Below are positions 20,422 to 31,613 of a stretch of 64,000 nucleotides of DNA, in pieces. The position numbers were made by a program, and so were the translations under genes. The notes under the pieces were generated by a model, which ran no database searches, had not been told where the DNA came from, and worked only from the letters and a program-made list of their open reading frames with translations. Position 1 is the stretch's first letter. Each line of letters opens with the position of its first letter. This stretch comes from Jaminaea rosea (Eukaryota; Basidiomycota; Exobasidiomycetes; Microstromatales). The stretch covers positions 390,518 to 454,517 of the forward strand of contig NW_020289991.1 of NCBI RefSeq assembly GCF_003144245.1, read 5' to 3'.

Positions 20422-20512
20422 GCACATAGATACCCGTGAGGAGAACAACAACATGATGACGATGCGACCTCGAATTCAATTTTGCATTCTCTCCACACTA
20501 TGCCCGCCCGCC

Positions 20513-22127
20513 TCACGGCCTGCTAAACGTAGCGATACTCTTGCCGTCATCCACGACTCCCTCACCCGGCTCACCCCCCTCACGCGTCCTCTCCCCCTGG
20601 ACATCGGGGTTCAATGGCCTAGTCCTGGTACGCTCGATCGCCTCACCAGCACCAACGCTCGCGGCCTGCTCAGGCGGGATATGCGCAGGAGGGGCTCCCC
20701 CCACGGCTCTTGCCATCCTCCCCGCCTCGATCTCATGATCGCTCAGTGCTGCCAACCTACGCAACTCGTGAAGGAAATAGCGAGTCAATCTAGAGAGTAC
20801 CAAGGGGAATCCCAGCTCGGGAGCAGAAGCTGGTGCAGCACTGGCTGCGATGTTTTGCTGGTCGGAAGAAGGGTGAACTTGCGCACCAGCTGCGGCTGAG
20901 GCGCGACGATGTGCCTCGAGGGAGCGGGCATAAGGAGAGGAAGGCTGGAATGCCCCCTCTGCATCTGGGCCGAGGTCCGAGGCCAGGCGAGGGCCCGTGT
21001 CACTCTTGTCTTCTTCGCCTTTCGCGTTGCGGTCGATGCCCTAGCGTGGCGGCAGAGAGAGCGGGACGTGTTAAATGAGCGGCTCGATAGGGAGCACGGA
21101 TTGTTCTCGCGGCGGCGCGACGCGACTTGCTCACCTTGACTTTGGAGAGGACCCCACCTACATCCCCCCATCCAGCTCCAAACACGTTGCGCCACAATGC
21201 CATGGCTAGCCTCGAGTCCCCCTGCCCATCATTGCCCAACATGGCGATACTCTCATCAATAGCCAAGAGAGCACCACGATGCTGGTTGTGCATCTCCTTC
21301 ATGTAACCCTTCACAAGGCGCGCAGTCTGCACACCGAAGCGTTGTCGCATTCGATCCTCTGCGTCGATGAAGAAGTGATTGACGAGTTCTTGCTGATAGA
21401 CGCGAGAGAGGTGGGGAGGGAGATCACGAAGGCGGATGAGGAGGATGATAATGTGGATGTTGGTTACTTGGAACCAGGATTGATACGTGGGGGGCAGGTG
21501 GCATTCTGTGCGGGCGCGATGGCCGAGGGGACAAGGATTGAGTTAGCATCGTCTTCGGAGAGAGGAGAAGACTGCGACGTCAACGCACCTCCAGCCCAGA
21601 AGTCGCGCTCGATGTCCCACACGGCGGCACAGCGATCGTAGAGGTCGCTGGTCACTCGAATGGCTTTACTGCTCTGCGTATTGTAGCCCAGCATCCATGC
21701 GACTCCTTGAACGAGCTGTGCGGGCGGGCGGGCGATGAGTTGAATCAGCAATCTCATCTCTCCATCTCTCACCCTCTCTCTCCTGCCACCCACGACGCAC
21801 CTTCTTCGTCACCTCATTGTACGCGCTAGGATGAGGTGGTTTCGCCGGGCGAGGATGAGTAGGCGCCTCTGCCCCGCTATTTCGCATGGCCTGTGCCCCC
21901 GGAGGAGGGGTAGATGCGGCCGCTCGTGGTGGTGGGCTGGGATTGGCAGGCTGGCCCGTCGAGTCAGAGGTGGGCTTGACAGTCTGAGTCTGCGCTGCGC
22001 TTGCGCTTCGTTCCTGAGTGCGGTTCGCTGTTGTGGACAGGCCACGACCAGCTACAGGAACGAGCGTCGTCGAGGTCCTAGCGGACGAAGACCTCGCTGT
22101 GCTGGCTGCTACGAGGCGGAGCGACAT
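20513..22127 (-). CDS. CBP3: Ubiquinol-cytochrome c reductase assembly factor Cbp3 (UQCC1-like)
   Basis: Four exons: 22127-21801, 21715-21589, 21505-21135 and 21040-20513; every junction keeps frame (GTGCGT, GTGCGT and GTGAGC donors), 450 residues. The N terminus (MSLRLVAASTARSSSARTS) is a mitochondrial presequence. The core contains LYDRCAAVWDIERDFW, TYQSWFQVTNIHIIILLIRL, YQQELVNHFFIDAEDRM and ALLAIDESIAMLGNDGQGDS, typical of the ubiquinol-cytochrome c chaperone domain. Yeast Cbp3 with Cbp6 binds the mitoribosome exit and newly made cytochrome b for complex III assembly. The C-terminal 170 residues are largely disordered, longer than in yeast (335 residues). It is convergent with the Mvp1-like gene, with stops about 90 bases apart. 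Confidence 0.92.
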
Positions 22128-23516
22128 ACTTGCTGCGAGATGGGGGTGGTGTCGTTGTTGAGGAAGAAGAAAGCGGCGCTGCGTTGAGCGTTAAGAGCGT
22201 TGAGCGTTGAACGTTGCTCGCGTAGCCGTCCGGCCTCGTCGAGCTGACCAAGCGCTTAACCAAAAAGCGGCAACAAGACGGCGGTGGAGGACGGGCGGAC
22301 GGGCGGGCGAGCAAGCTCTCAGTCCGCTCCCACGTGGCAGCGAGGAAGGGCCCGGAGGTAGAGGTGCTATTCGTAGATTAAGGGAACGGATCGCACTGAG
22401 CTCATGCTGGAGAAGGTCATGCTACTGTCTGCGTTCCACGATGAGCTCGACTCTACTCAGGAAAGTGCGCCTCTCCCATCACCCACATTGGTCATGCAAT
22501 TCGCGCGCCTAGCTTTGGGTTGGGAAAGGGCCTCTTCCCTCGGGACTCTCCTCATCTCCCCACTCTACGCTGCAAAGTCTTCCTCGGCGCTTGAGGTGAT
22601 GAGGGCCGGCTTTCCATCTCGCTACAGCCAGCGCGAGTGATTCAATTGAGCCTGCTCGCCTGCGCTTTTTCTGGTCTGGAAAGGGCAACGGCCATTGAAG
22701 GCGGCGATGGCGCATTTCTAGTCTGGAAAGCTCTGTGTGTGCGTGTGTGTCCTTCCAGTCAGGCACTCCGATCATATGATGCCTATACCTCTCATTCCGA
22801 GTTAGGAAAGTACTCGCATCGCAGCAATCGTCACTGAGCTGATCGCGCGCTTTTTTGGGTTGGGAAAGGAGCGATTCATGTACGTAGACGAGCGACGGGA
22901 GGGCTAACAGAGGAAAGGCATTCGGTAGCGATTCTGGTAAGGCAAGGCGCATCAAGATGGGACGAGCTGGTTGCGGCTGGCGAGATCGCATGGTATGTAA
23001 CTTTGGGTCAGGAACAAGCGAGTGAGTGCGTGCGAGGGCGACTTTGTCGTAGCATGGGCCGGGGGTCCAATTTGCGTCTGTTCGGGGCAATGCAGAGAAG
23101 GGGTTGCACGATAGAGATTATCCCTTCTTTTCTGTACTACTCATCGCGATCGCCATTCTTCCCTCCATTTGTGAGTGAACGACGTGATAATCGATTTGTC
23201 GCAGGAAGTCAAGCAGACCCGTAGACATCGCCCTCGCTCTCCACTCGGGCCGACTGCCACTGGGAGAGAAAGTGACACTCGTGCGATATGCCCGACCGCG
23301 TCATAGAGCGCACGGCGCCCAGGCCAAGCGGTTGACGGCTGACCGGCCCGCGTTCCAGAATCTCGCGCTCGTGGTCACTCCGGAGGTGGGCCCCGCACGC
23401 CAAGAGCACCGCATTGCATTCGCGCCGCCCTTGTACACTCGTGTCGACTGATTGATTTGTTCTCTTTCTCGCCCATACTACTCTTCAAACTCAAGCACAA
23501 CTCCTCACCAGCAACC
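22128..23516. promoter_or_regulatory. 1.4-kb intergenic region with repeated GGTYNGGAAAG-like elements
   Basis: Between Cbp3 (minus) and the small secreted-type gene (plus). About six same-strand copies of a short element sit between 22511 and 23015: TTTGGGTTGGGAAAGG (22514-22529), TCTGGTCTGGAAAGG (22670-22684), TCTAGTCTGGAAAG (22717-22730), CCGAGTTAGGAAAG (22797-22810), TTTGGGTTGGGAAAGG (22854-22869) and TTTGGGTCAGGAAC (23002-23015). Two copies are identical over 16 bases. They lie 500-1000 bases upstream of the plus-strand gene and may be its regulatory sites. A 193-codon minus-strand frame here does not start like a gene and is ignored. Confidence 0.55.
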
Positions 23517-24308
23517 ATGAAGTTCTCACTCGTCCCCACCCTCGCCCTCCTCGGTGCAGCTGCTGGCGCGAATGCCCAAGGTGAGCGCGCCGTCCGTTCC
23601 TCCACTCCACCCTCCCGACATGCTCCTCACTGACTCCCTCTTTCCTCTCCCCTCCCCACCTCCCCCCCCGGCGCACACACAGTGGGCTCAGCAATCAACT
23701 CCGCAGTCGACGGAGTCACATCAGTCGTATCCGCCGGTGTGAGCGGAGCCACCTCCGTCTTTGGTGATGCGACGAGCTTCGGTGGTGGGGTCTTCTCTAC
23801 GGTCACGAGCGGGGGAGTCGTGGCCTTTTCGACGTTGAGCTCGGGAGGACAGGGGGTTTTCTACAGTGAGTGTGCGCGTGGGGCGAGGCAGCGCGTGAGG
23901 CGAGGCAGGAGATGCAGCAATACAGGGACGTAATCTAATGCTCACTTTCTCCCCCTTCGTCGCGTAGCCGCCACATCCGGAGCAGCTGGGGCCGTTACCA
24001 CCCTCACATCGTGAGTCGTAATGCTCGTGCCACTTTGCGAAACCTCAGACTGACCCTCTTTTCCCCCCCTCCTCTCTCTCACGCACACTCGCCCACACAG
24101 CGGCGGCTCCCACGTCTTCGGCACCGTCACCTCTGGCGTGGTGCAGGGCGGCTCATCGATTGTATCGACCGCAACGAACGGGGCTGCAAGCGTGGCCACG
24201 AATGGGGCCAATGCCGCGCCTGGCAATCTCGACATGCTCGCTGGTGGACGACAGGTGCTGGCTTTCGTCGGGGCAGCCGTTGCCGGGGGTGTCATGGTTG
24301 CGCTCTAG
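23517..24308 (+). CDS. Small GPI-anchor-type secreted protein
   Basis: Four exons: 23517-23580, 23683-23865, 23968-24010 and 24101-24308, with donors GTGAGC, GTGAGT and GTGAGT and CAG or TAG acceptors; 165 residues. MKFSLVPTLALLGAAAGANAQ is a textbook signal peptide with cleavage likely after ANA. The mature part is Ser/Thr/Gly/Val/Ala-rich with a loose repeat (GVTSVVSAGVSGATSVFGD, TVTSGGVVAFSTLSSGG, TVTSGVVQGGSSIVSTATNG). The C terminus is a short polar segment and then a hydrophobic tail (VLAFVGAAVAGGVMVAL), as in GPI-anchor signals. It is probably a cell-wall or plasma-membrane surface protein; no enzymatic domain is seen. Four exons in a 165-residue protein, and a long promoter with repeated elements, are the notable points. 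Confidence 0.85.
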
Positions 24309-26044
24309 ACCCGCGGATGAGGGGCGTGCGAAACCATTCTCGTTCTCTTCGTCTTGGATCCCTTCATTTTGCTCTGCGTAATTTGCATATTTCTTTGTCC
24401 CTGCACCGCTACGAGGCCACGAGTCTCAAGCAGGCAGCGCGAGACGTTGGGGTCCGGAGGGAAGCAAAGTAGGCTCTCCATGCTGGCCTCGACCACGCCT
24501 TCACGCACCGACTCATAAGATCCCGCGGCAGCACTTTTCGCTCTAATTGACAGCCATCGACGTCTCGTCACTTTTGCTCTGCTCTGCTCTGCTCTGCCTC
24601 ACCTTGCTCATTCCCATCGATCGTCGCCGTCGCCGTCGCCGTCGCGCCCCTTTGTCCCGGCGCGCACGATCGCGCCGTGAAGCCGTAATTGCGGTGGCTT
24701 GACGCGGAGGAGGATCGTCGAGCTCACTCGCCGCACCGCACCGCCCCCCTCCTCTCCCTTACGGCTGGCTGTGACGGCTCGACCCAACATAACCTTTGCC
24801 CGCGGGTCCTTTGCTGGGACGAATCAAGTCGCCGTAGGTGAACAAGGTGTGGGATGACGAGCGACGAGCGGCGAGCGGGCTGTGTAATGGCAACGACTCG
24901 CAAAGAATCCCGCCGTCTGCGCTGCCACGTCTTGCGTCGAAGAAGCTGAGGCTCAGCCTGACCCTGACGTGCTCGACGAGCGGAGGCAAGGTGATGGATG
25001 CTGCGATCGAGGCTGTCTGGCCCCTCCCTCCCTCTGTCGCCCTCTTCTAATTCGATCCGATGCCGCGCAACCCCCGCTGTCAGGAGTCGCATCACGGAGC
25101 ATGGCAATCTCGATTTGACAGACGGCGCGCTCACCTCACCCACGCTCAGGCACACGCCCCGTGAGAATGTGGGCGCTGCGTGGGGGAGCGGCTCCAAAGA
25201 CGAAAGAAGGAGTGGGGGCCGCGCTGCGCTCAAAAATAAATCGCCGTGGCCCGCTACGCACGTTGCAAGGCGGGCCGCTCAGTGTGGTAGCGACGAGAAT
25301 GCTCAGTGTGACCGACTGACTACTACTTGTCCGAGTGCCCGACGTCCGTCGTCGTCGTCGAGGAGAAGGCAGGCATGCGCGTGTGCGCCTGCTATTCTAA
25401 TTCATTCACCGCCGCATCCGCTGCCATCGCGGCCCGCCCCGTAGACTAACTAAGCCTCGTGTGTGGTTGCACACACGCTGACCCACCTTTTTTGCCCGCG
25501 TGCAGCTGCAGCTCTCACGCAACTCTTCATCTCGCCGGCCCAGCCAGCCAGCCTCTCTCGGCGCGTGCGTGCTGCCCGACTCGCGCTCTCTCCTCTCGGC
25601 GGGACGGCTCGGCGTTCTCCCCTTGTCGCCCGCTCCCCCTCTATTCTCCCCGTCCCATCCCATCCCATCCCATCATCACCGCCCTCGCACCCTCTCACCC
25701 CATCCCTACTCCTATCTTGACAATTGAACCCTCAGACCCTTGGCGCCGCCAGAACCGCGCGAGAACCCTTTTCTTTCACTGCCCCCCTGGTCATCGCCAT
25801 CACGGTTGCGCCCGGGTGCACGCGCTGTTACCCTCCGAGACCCATACGCCGCCGCGACCCGCGACCGCCGCGACCGCCGCAACTCCTGAAAAAGAGGCCG
25901 GCCAGGGCGAGCACCAGCGTCAGCAACAGCTCTTCATCCTCTTTCTCGTCACCTCACAGCGACACAACGCGCAACCTCGCCATCCTCGCCTCTCTCTGCA
26001 ACCCATGCTGAGCTCCTGAGCTTGCACGCACGCACGCACACGCC
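24309..26044. other. 1.7-kb intergenic region / long leader
   Basis: Between the GPI-type protein and the Ecl1-type gene. It contains short tandem runs: CTCTG pentamers around 24575-24597, GTCGCC hexamers around 24622-24645 and CATCC pentamers around 25655-25672, plus a strongly pyrimidine-rich stretch from about 25600 to 26040 immediately upstream of the next start codon, typical of a long fungal promoter/5' leader. Several overlapping short frames on both strands exist but none shows a domain or a credible splice structure. No tRNA was recognised. Confidence 0.5.
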
Positions 26045-29000
26045 ATGCCTTCTTCGCCTTCAACGGGCAAGCGGCCGCTCTCTAACGTGGCGGCCGCCAA
26101 CAAGGCAGCGTCATCGAGCAAGCTGGTCACGCCGCCCCCGGCCGAGGATGCAGACGATTCCATGTACTCGGACAGCGGCAGCGGCAGCGACTCCGACGAG
26201 GACGACGAAGCTGCGAACCTCGAAATGGACGGCCAAGATCTCTGGACACAAAATTACTGTTCCGTCTGCGATTGCCTCATCGAGCCTGGCCAAGGCGTTG
26301 GGCCGCGTAGAGAGGGAGACGATGAGCCGCCCAAGACGTCGCCCAGTGCTAGTAGCGCCGCCACTCCTACGGCTCCTCAGTCGCCGCCCCTGATGAGGAG
26401 CAAAGCGGGTACGATCAAGGGACGGCCCGCGAAACGAAATGGGAGCAGCGCACGGCTCAATGCGCTGAGCGATCTCAAGCCGACGACGAAGATCACCGGG
26501 CAAAAGGACGCAACGTCTGCAACGTCGGCAAAGATGTCTCGACGCAGCTCGAATACCAGCACGGCAAGCAGCACCCAATCGACGGGCAGCGAGTCGCCCA
26601 ACAAGCTGCAGCGCACAAAGAAGGGCGGGCTACTCGGCTCGCTCACGCCTGCGGCACTTCGTCAGCAACAGGAAGAGCTCCTCAAGGCCAACGCCCCTCC
26701 TGCCCTCTACTGCTCGGAGCGATGTCGCACCATCGACGAGCAGCAACAGCGTCAGCTGAGCGCGCGGGGAGCACAAGAATTGGATCTCTACACGTCTCAA
26801 GCCGGCACCCTGCCCGGCGTGTACGCATCGGACGCACCTGCACGCCCCTGGCCCCGTACACCCAGCATGACCTCCCTACCAGCCGCAACCGCCGCCGCTT
26901 ACCTGGCCGCAGCAAACAACCGCACGCCCGAGAGCGACTACGGAGGACCGTGCATGTGTGCCGACTGCATGGACAAGACGAGCGCGAGCGGAACCGTACC
27001 CAGCGGAGCGAGCGATACGACGGAGAGCAGCGGCGGCTACCCGTATACGCGCAGGGCGACGGGCAAGCAGCGTTCCCAGTCGGGGCGACTCCTTACACCA
27101 CGCGACCTCTACCCGCGCGACGAGGGCGGCGATCAGGACGGCTATTTCCCCAGAGTGTCGAGGAGTAAGGCTAGGACTTTCTCGCTGGAGAGCGGCGAGC
27201 GAGCTGCGTCGGCCGTGAGCGAGGAGAGCAGTACGCATAGCAGCGGCTCATACGCCAGTCTGTGGGAACCGCGCATCCGTCGTGCCAACAAGGAGCAGCA
27301 GCATCAATCTGAGCCGGACACTCTGCGCCTGCTTCGCCGCGCCTCCCCTTCGGTCGACGTCGTGACTAGCAGTCCGGGCGGGACGAAGCTGGCCTTTGGG
27401 ACCAGCATGACGAGCGAGAGGACGCTGGGTACGAGTGCCAATACGCTGGTGCACCCGGACCAGCAGCAGGAGCGTGCAGGGCACAGGAAAGCTCGATCTT
27501 TGGCGGTGATGACGGGTGAGCAGCAGCAGCAGCAACGCGAGGCGGCGGGCGTGGATACATTGACGGCCGAGCGGCTGAGCAAGAGCTATGCGAGCGATGC
27601 GGGCATAGACGCCATGGCCACGCTGCGCGCTGCGCGAGACAGTCGCGGAGGAGGGGAGGACTCGCGCAGGCACTCTACGGCATCGACGAGCGGATGGTTG
27701 CGCAGCTTAAGCTCGGCTTGGACGACATTACGCAGCGCAAGTAGCACGACGAGCGTACCGCAGCTGCTCCTACCGGGCGGCGAGGCGGATCAATCGCGCA
27801 GCGACCTCAACAGCCCGAGTGTCTCTTCCGCCATCACCTCGGCGTCGTCGCGAGGCTCCCGCTCGCCTCGCTCGCCGCGCTCGCCACGATCCGAAGATGG
27901 CAGCAATGCGTTGTCTCGCTCCGCAGCTTCGGAGAGCTTGTCGCGCGTGCTGAGCTCGACGCACCTCGCCAGTCCCGTAGCCCGTCCAGGCGCCAGTCGC
28001 GGTCACGTTCCCGCTTTTGCGAGCGAGATTGGGCGGGGCGAGATACCAGGAGATGCGGGCGGCGGGGACGCGGGTGGGGACGCAGGAGAGGAAGCGGGCG
28101 AGCACGAAGAGCTACAACGTTGTCGCCGCCGTCGCAAGGCAGAGCATCGCCATCAACGCAGCAAAGACGTGACCGTGCTGCCTCCTCTCCTCGCACCGAG
28201 CAATCGATCCAGCACAGCCCTCTCTGCGCAGCATCGCGCCAACAGCTACGCCAACCTGACGACGAGTCGCAACCGCAGCCAGTCGGGATCGCGAGGCGCA
28301 AACTCACGAGGCGCAAATTTTACCGTAGGAAGTGCAGGATCCTATCGCGACACGCACCAGCACGCAACGCCACCGACACCTACGAGTGCCACGGGTGTTG
28401 GCGGTGGGGATGAGTCGATGCGCTCCCCTTTGCCTCGTACCGCAAGTCAGCAAGACGTGGTGTATCGTCCCAGCATGAGCCCACGAAGGTCAGGAGGACT
28501 GCTAGGCGCTATGACCCCTATTACGGCGGCTCCCGCTCCACGCCACCATCACGTTCACCACGCGCATCGACCTCACGCCGCTCCTCGCACCAGCGCGAGT
28601 GGGCATCGCCTCAGCACGGGCAGCAGCGGCGGCGGCGGTGGCGGCGGGCATGCGCTGGGCCATGTGGGAATGCTCGGTCACCACCCGCATGGCTCCAACC
28701 CCGCGTACGGGCGACACAATACCATGCCTGTGCGCACCAGCACGCCCATCGTCCCCGAGCACGGCGGAGAGATGAGCGCAGAGGCACTCACGGCTGTGGT
28801 GCCCGATCCGCTCGTGAGGCCCCAGAGTGCCATGAGCCAGCGTCACCTCCGCGCCTCGTACATTGCGCGCCCACGCAGCTCGGCGGCGCATCGGCCCGTG
28901 ATCGAGGCGCGTCAGCCTCACGTCGTCGAGTCGCCTGCCCCTCCTCATCGCGGCTGGTCGTACGACAACCTGGCGGGTGCGGGTGCCGGGGCTGCGAATG

Positions 29001-29236
29001 CGAGCAATGCCAAGACGTACCACGTCCTTCAGGTGCCACATCGTCGCGAGACGCACGATCGGTACGACGATGCGTACGGGCAAGGGGGAGCGATGCTCGA
29101 GTTGATTGGGGGCAAGGAGCTCGCTGATAGCGCGGCCGAGGCTCAGAGGCAGAGGAGGGAGAGCGATGCGGGTGCGGCGCCCGGAGAGGGGGGCGGGAGC
29201 GGGAGGAGGAAGCAGTTGTTCCATTTTGGGGCGTAG
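26045..29236 (+). CDS. Ecl1-type zinc-binding protein (lifespan-regulatory-factor domain)
   Basis: Single exon, 1063 residues, ATG 26045. The Ecl1-like signature is split: QNYCSVCDCLIEPG near residue 70 and LYCSERCRTID near residue 220, a CxxC...CxxxC arrangement that in the fungal Ecl1 family binds zinc and is linked to extended chronological lifespan under starvation. Between them lies the conserved-looking segment MRSKAGTIKGRPAKR. Most of the rest is Ser/Arg/His-rich low complexity. A second recognisable block is at the C terminus: PHRGWSYDNL then KTYHVLQVPHRRETHDRYDD (about residues 965-1010), as seen in large basidiomycete members. Ascomycete Ecl1 proteins are about 80-200 residues, so this is a large, disordered version. 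Likely a nuclear stress regulator; the exact role is inferred. Confidence 0.78.
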   Translation: MPSSPSTGKRPLSNVAAANKAASSSKLVTPPPAEDADDSMYSDSGSGSDSDEDDEAANLEMDGQDLWTQNYCSVCDCLIEPGQGVGPRREGDDEPPKTSPSASSAATPTAPQSPPLMRSKAGTIKGRPAKRNGSSARLNALSDLKPTTKITGQKDATSATSAKMSRRSSNTSTASSTQSTGSESPNKLQRTKKGGLLGSLTPAALRQQQEELLKANAPPALYCSERCRTIDEQQQRQLSARGAQELDLYTSQAGTLPGVYASDAPARPWPRTPSMTSLPAATAAAYLAAANNRTPESDYGGPCMCADCMDKTSASGTVPSGASDTTESSGGYPYTRRATGKQRSQSGRLLTPRDLYPRDEGGDQDGYFPRVSRSKARTFSLESGERAASAVSEESSTHSSGSYASLWEPRIRRANKEQQHQSEPDTLRLLRRASPSVDVVTSSPGGTKLAFGTSMTSERTLGTSANTLVHPDQQQERAGHRKARSLAVMTGEQQQQQREAAGVDTLTAERLSKSYASDAGIDAMATLRAARDSRGGGEDSRRHSTASTSGWLRSLSSAWTTLRSASSTTSVPQLLLPGGEADQSRSDLNSPSVSSAITSASSRGSRSPRSPRSPRSEDGSNALSRSAASESLSRVLSSTHLASPVARPGASRGHVPAFASEIGRGEIPGDAGGGDAGGDAGEEAGEHEELQRCRRRRKAEHRHQRSKDVTVLPPLLAPSNRSSTALSAQHRANSYANLTTSRNRSQSGSRGANSRGANFTVGSAGSYRDTHQHATPPTPTSATGVGGGDESMRSPLPRTASQQDVVYRPSMSPRRSGGLLGAMTPITAAPAPRHHHVHHAHRPHAAPRTSASGHRLSTGSSGGGGGGGHALGHVGMLGHHPHGSNPAYGRHNTMPVRTSTPIVPEHGGEMSAEALTAVVPDPLVRPQSAMSQRHLRASYIARPRSSAAHRPVIEARQPHVVESPAPPHRGWSYDNLAGAGAGAANASNAKTYHVLQVPHRRETHDRYDDAYGQGGAMLELIGGKELADSAAEAQRQRRESDAGAAPGEGGGSGRRKQLFHFGA

Positions 29237-29534
29237 GCGAGCGAGAGGGGAGAAGCGACGAAGAGAGTGTGTATATATCGACGAGAGAGACGAGCATCCC
29301 CCCCGCCACGACATCTGGACCATCTTTTTCTCCCATCAGTCACCACATCATCATGCCCTGCGGCCCTAATGCTTCTTTCATATGTACTAGCATATCATTG
29401 AGAGAGCGCGAACTTTCTCACAGTAGTAATCTTCATGATGCCGAGTCACCATCATCCCAATCGCCTCGCCCGCCGCGCGCGTAGAGTAGATGCAGATGCA
29501 GATGTGATGTACGCGTGTTTTGGCTGGCCCACGC

Positions 29535-31613
29535 TCAGAGACCCTCGAAGAAGGCCAGCTCGTCCTTTGATAGGGCTGAGCCTGAGGATCGCGGGTCGGA
29601 CGACGCGTGGGCGTGGGCGGGCTGATGTTTGGTAGCCGCGATAGGTGAGGGACCTCTGAACGAGGCCGGAGGGCGTAGCGCCTGCTGCTGTTGTTGCTGC
29701 GGTGGCGGGCTGCTAGAAGACGATGAGAGCGAGGTGCGAGCGTGGGCGTGGGCGTGAGAGCCAGGCCCTGGCGGGGGAGGGAGGAGGGCCCCTCGTCGCG
29801 TAGCTGAGCTAGCGCTCGAGGTAGAGGCGGATCGACCCAGCCCCGTCGTGCCGCTCATGGTAAGGTTTGCCAAACTGGCATGAATGGGTGGGGATTGTGC
29901 CCGCTCCTCCCTCTCTCTCCGCGATGGAGGTAGAGGGACAGCAGGCAAGGGCGACGTCGTCCAAGTCCTATCATCTCTGAACCTCTCACTGCCACCCATC
30001 GCTTGTCCACTCTGGCCCCTCCTCTCCCTCTCCCCCCTCTGCCTCGCAGCCTGCTCTGCCAGCCAGCGACGTCGATCCTCCTCCTCGTCTGCCTCATCGT
30101 AGTCGTCATCTCGGTACGAGAAGCCTGTGCGCTCCATGTCCTCTAGATTGGAGGCGAGGCCGGGGGTGAATCCTCCGCCTGCTGAGCCAGGGCGAGAGCG
30201 CGCGCTAGGTTTGGGAGGGGGAGCGAGGGGACGACGTGCGGCAGCGGCGTAGGCCTCGCGGGGAGGTTGATCGTCGGCGTAGTCGTGTTGTTGGCGAGAA
30301 AGCCTGCTACTAGAGCTGGCTACGGGCGGGGGCGCCGCGTTGAGGATATCGAATGGGTCATGGCTTGGCTGCACGCGCGGCGGTTGCGCCTCGGCTTGCT
30401 CCTCGAAGATGCTAAAGTCTAGATCGCTGGCCTTTGACGCTGATTTGACCTTGCCTATCGAGGGGGTACGAAACATCCCCCCGCCTGTGGAGTGGAGAGG
30501 GGGAAGAGGAGGGGCTGATGCGGCTGATGGTGGAGGGGAGGACTGAGCGGCAAGCCAATCGAGGCCATCGGCGTCTACGGCGGGTGTCGGCGCGGGTGGT
30601 GGTTGTGGATCTTCCTTTGTAGCAGCAGCAGCAGCAGCAGCGCTAGGTTGCGGCTTGCGCCATCGACTCCAGAACCCTCCTCCTGCTGCGCCCGCGCCTG
30701 TAGATGCAGATGAAGCTGCTGCTTCCTTCTCGGGCGGCTCGTCCATGATACTACTCTGCTGAGCTACCTGCACCTCGTCTCTATTATCCACGCTCTCCTC
30801 TCCTTCCTCCTCCGCCTCCGCAGCATTCACGACGGGAGGCGCCTCCCTGCCTCGGGAGACGGCGCCTGAGAGCCATCCTCCCACTCGACCGGCAAACGCA
30901 CCTGCTCCGCTCGGCTTGCTCTGTGTCCAGCCTTGCCCTGATGAGGGGGTCGCGTTCGCGTTCGAGGCAGGCGCAGTGGCAGTGGCAGTGGCAGTGGCAG
31001 TCTGCTCCTTGCTCGTGGATGGGCGCGCAGCAGCAGCAAAATTGCTCGTATCTCTATTCTCCTCGAGCTGAGAGGCGTGAGGAGGACGAAGCGTAGGCGC
31101 AGGCGCAGGCGCGGGCGCGGGCACATCAGCCGACTCTTTAGGCGGGGACCCATTCAGTGATGTGGGCAAAGGCGGCAGGGCTGGTGGAGCGAGAGGAGGA
31201 GGAGGCTTCTCTGCCCACGGATCTACGCCTGCGTCCACGTCGACTTCTGGCTCTGGCTCATCGCGTTGCCAGGGAGGAGCGACTGAGCTTAACGATGATG
31301 ATGATGGAATCGCCGCATCCTCTTGGCCTCCCCATCCGGCAGAGGTTGCGGTTGACTCCCACGTAGATGGCGCTGGAACTGGCGCTGGAGGAGATGCAGG
31401 GTGTGGCGGGATGGATAATGAAGATGAATCGGGCGCTGCTGCTGCTGATGATCCCCACGGATCTGCCTCCGTATCAACGCCGCTCGTCGTCGTCGCCCTG
31501 TCAGCCCATGGATCCTCCTTTGCCGGTGTAGACGGGGCTGCTGGCGGACGCGTGTCCTCGCGGCGCGCATCCTCGCGGCTATCGTCGGCCCAAGGCGATG
31601 CCCAAGGATCCAT
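29535..31613 (-). CDS. Disordered protein with DPW/DPF motifs, function unknown
   Basis: Single exon, 692 residues from ATG 31613 (MDPWASPWADDSR). The open frame continues 63 codons further upstream and has one other in-frame ATG, but this extension looks like leader sequence. The protein is Pro/Ser/Ala-rich with repeated DPW (DPWASPW, DPWADRA, DPWGSS, DPWAEK), one DPFDIL and several Trp-Gly motifs, plus an acidic-to-basic charged stretch (DDDYDEADEEEDRRRWLAE) near residue 510-530 and the C terminus KDELAFFEGL. DPW and DPF are typical short linear motifs that bind the appendage domains of clathrin adaptors, so a membrane-traffic adaptor is a reasonable guess, but no folded domain is visible and I do not recognise the family. 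The final KDEL-like tetrad is internal, not a retention signal. Confidence 0.75.
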   Translation of the reverse strand: MDPWASPWADDSREDARREDTRPPAAPSTPAKEDPWADRATTTSGVDTEADPWGSSAAAAPDSSSLSIPPHPASPPAPVPAPSTWESTATSAGWGGQEDAAIPSSSSLSSVAPPWQRDEPEPEVDVDAGVDPWAEKPPPPLAPPALPPLPTSLNGSPPKESADVPAPAPAPAPTLRPPHASQLEENRDTSNFAAAARPSTSKEQTATATATATAPASNANATPSSGQGWTQSKPSGAGAFAGRVGGWLSGAVSRGREAPPVVNAAEAEEEGEESVDNRDEVQVAQQSSIMDEPPEKEAAASSASTGAGAAGGGFWSRWRKPQPSAAAAAAATKEDPQPPPAPTPAVDADGLDWLAAQSSPPPSAASAPPLPPLHSTGGGMFRTPSIGKVKSASKASDLDFSIFEEQAEAQPPRVQPSHDPFDILNAAPPPVASSSSRLSRQQHDYADDQPPREAYAAAARRPLAPPPKPSARSRPGSAGGGFTPGLASNLEDMERTGFSYRDDDYDEADEEEDRRRWLAEQAARQRGERERRGQSGQAMGGSERFRDDRTWTTSPLPAVPLPPSRREREERAQSPPIHASLANLTMSGTTGLGRSASTSSASSATRRGALLPPPPGPGSHAHAHARTSLSSSSSSPPPQQQQQQALRPPASFRGPSPIAATKHQPAHAHASSDPRSSGSALSKDELAFFEGL

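Noticed and set aside
22509-23090. 193-codon minus-strand frame
   Set aside because: Reads through the repeated promoter elements and shows no domain or splice logic.
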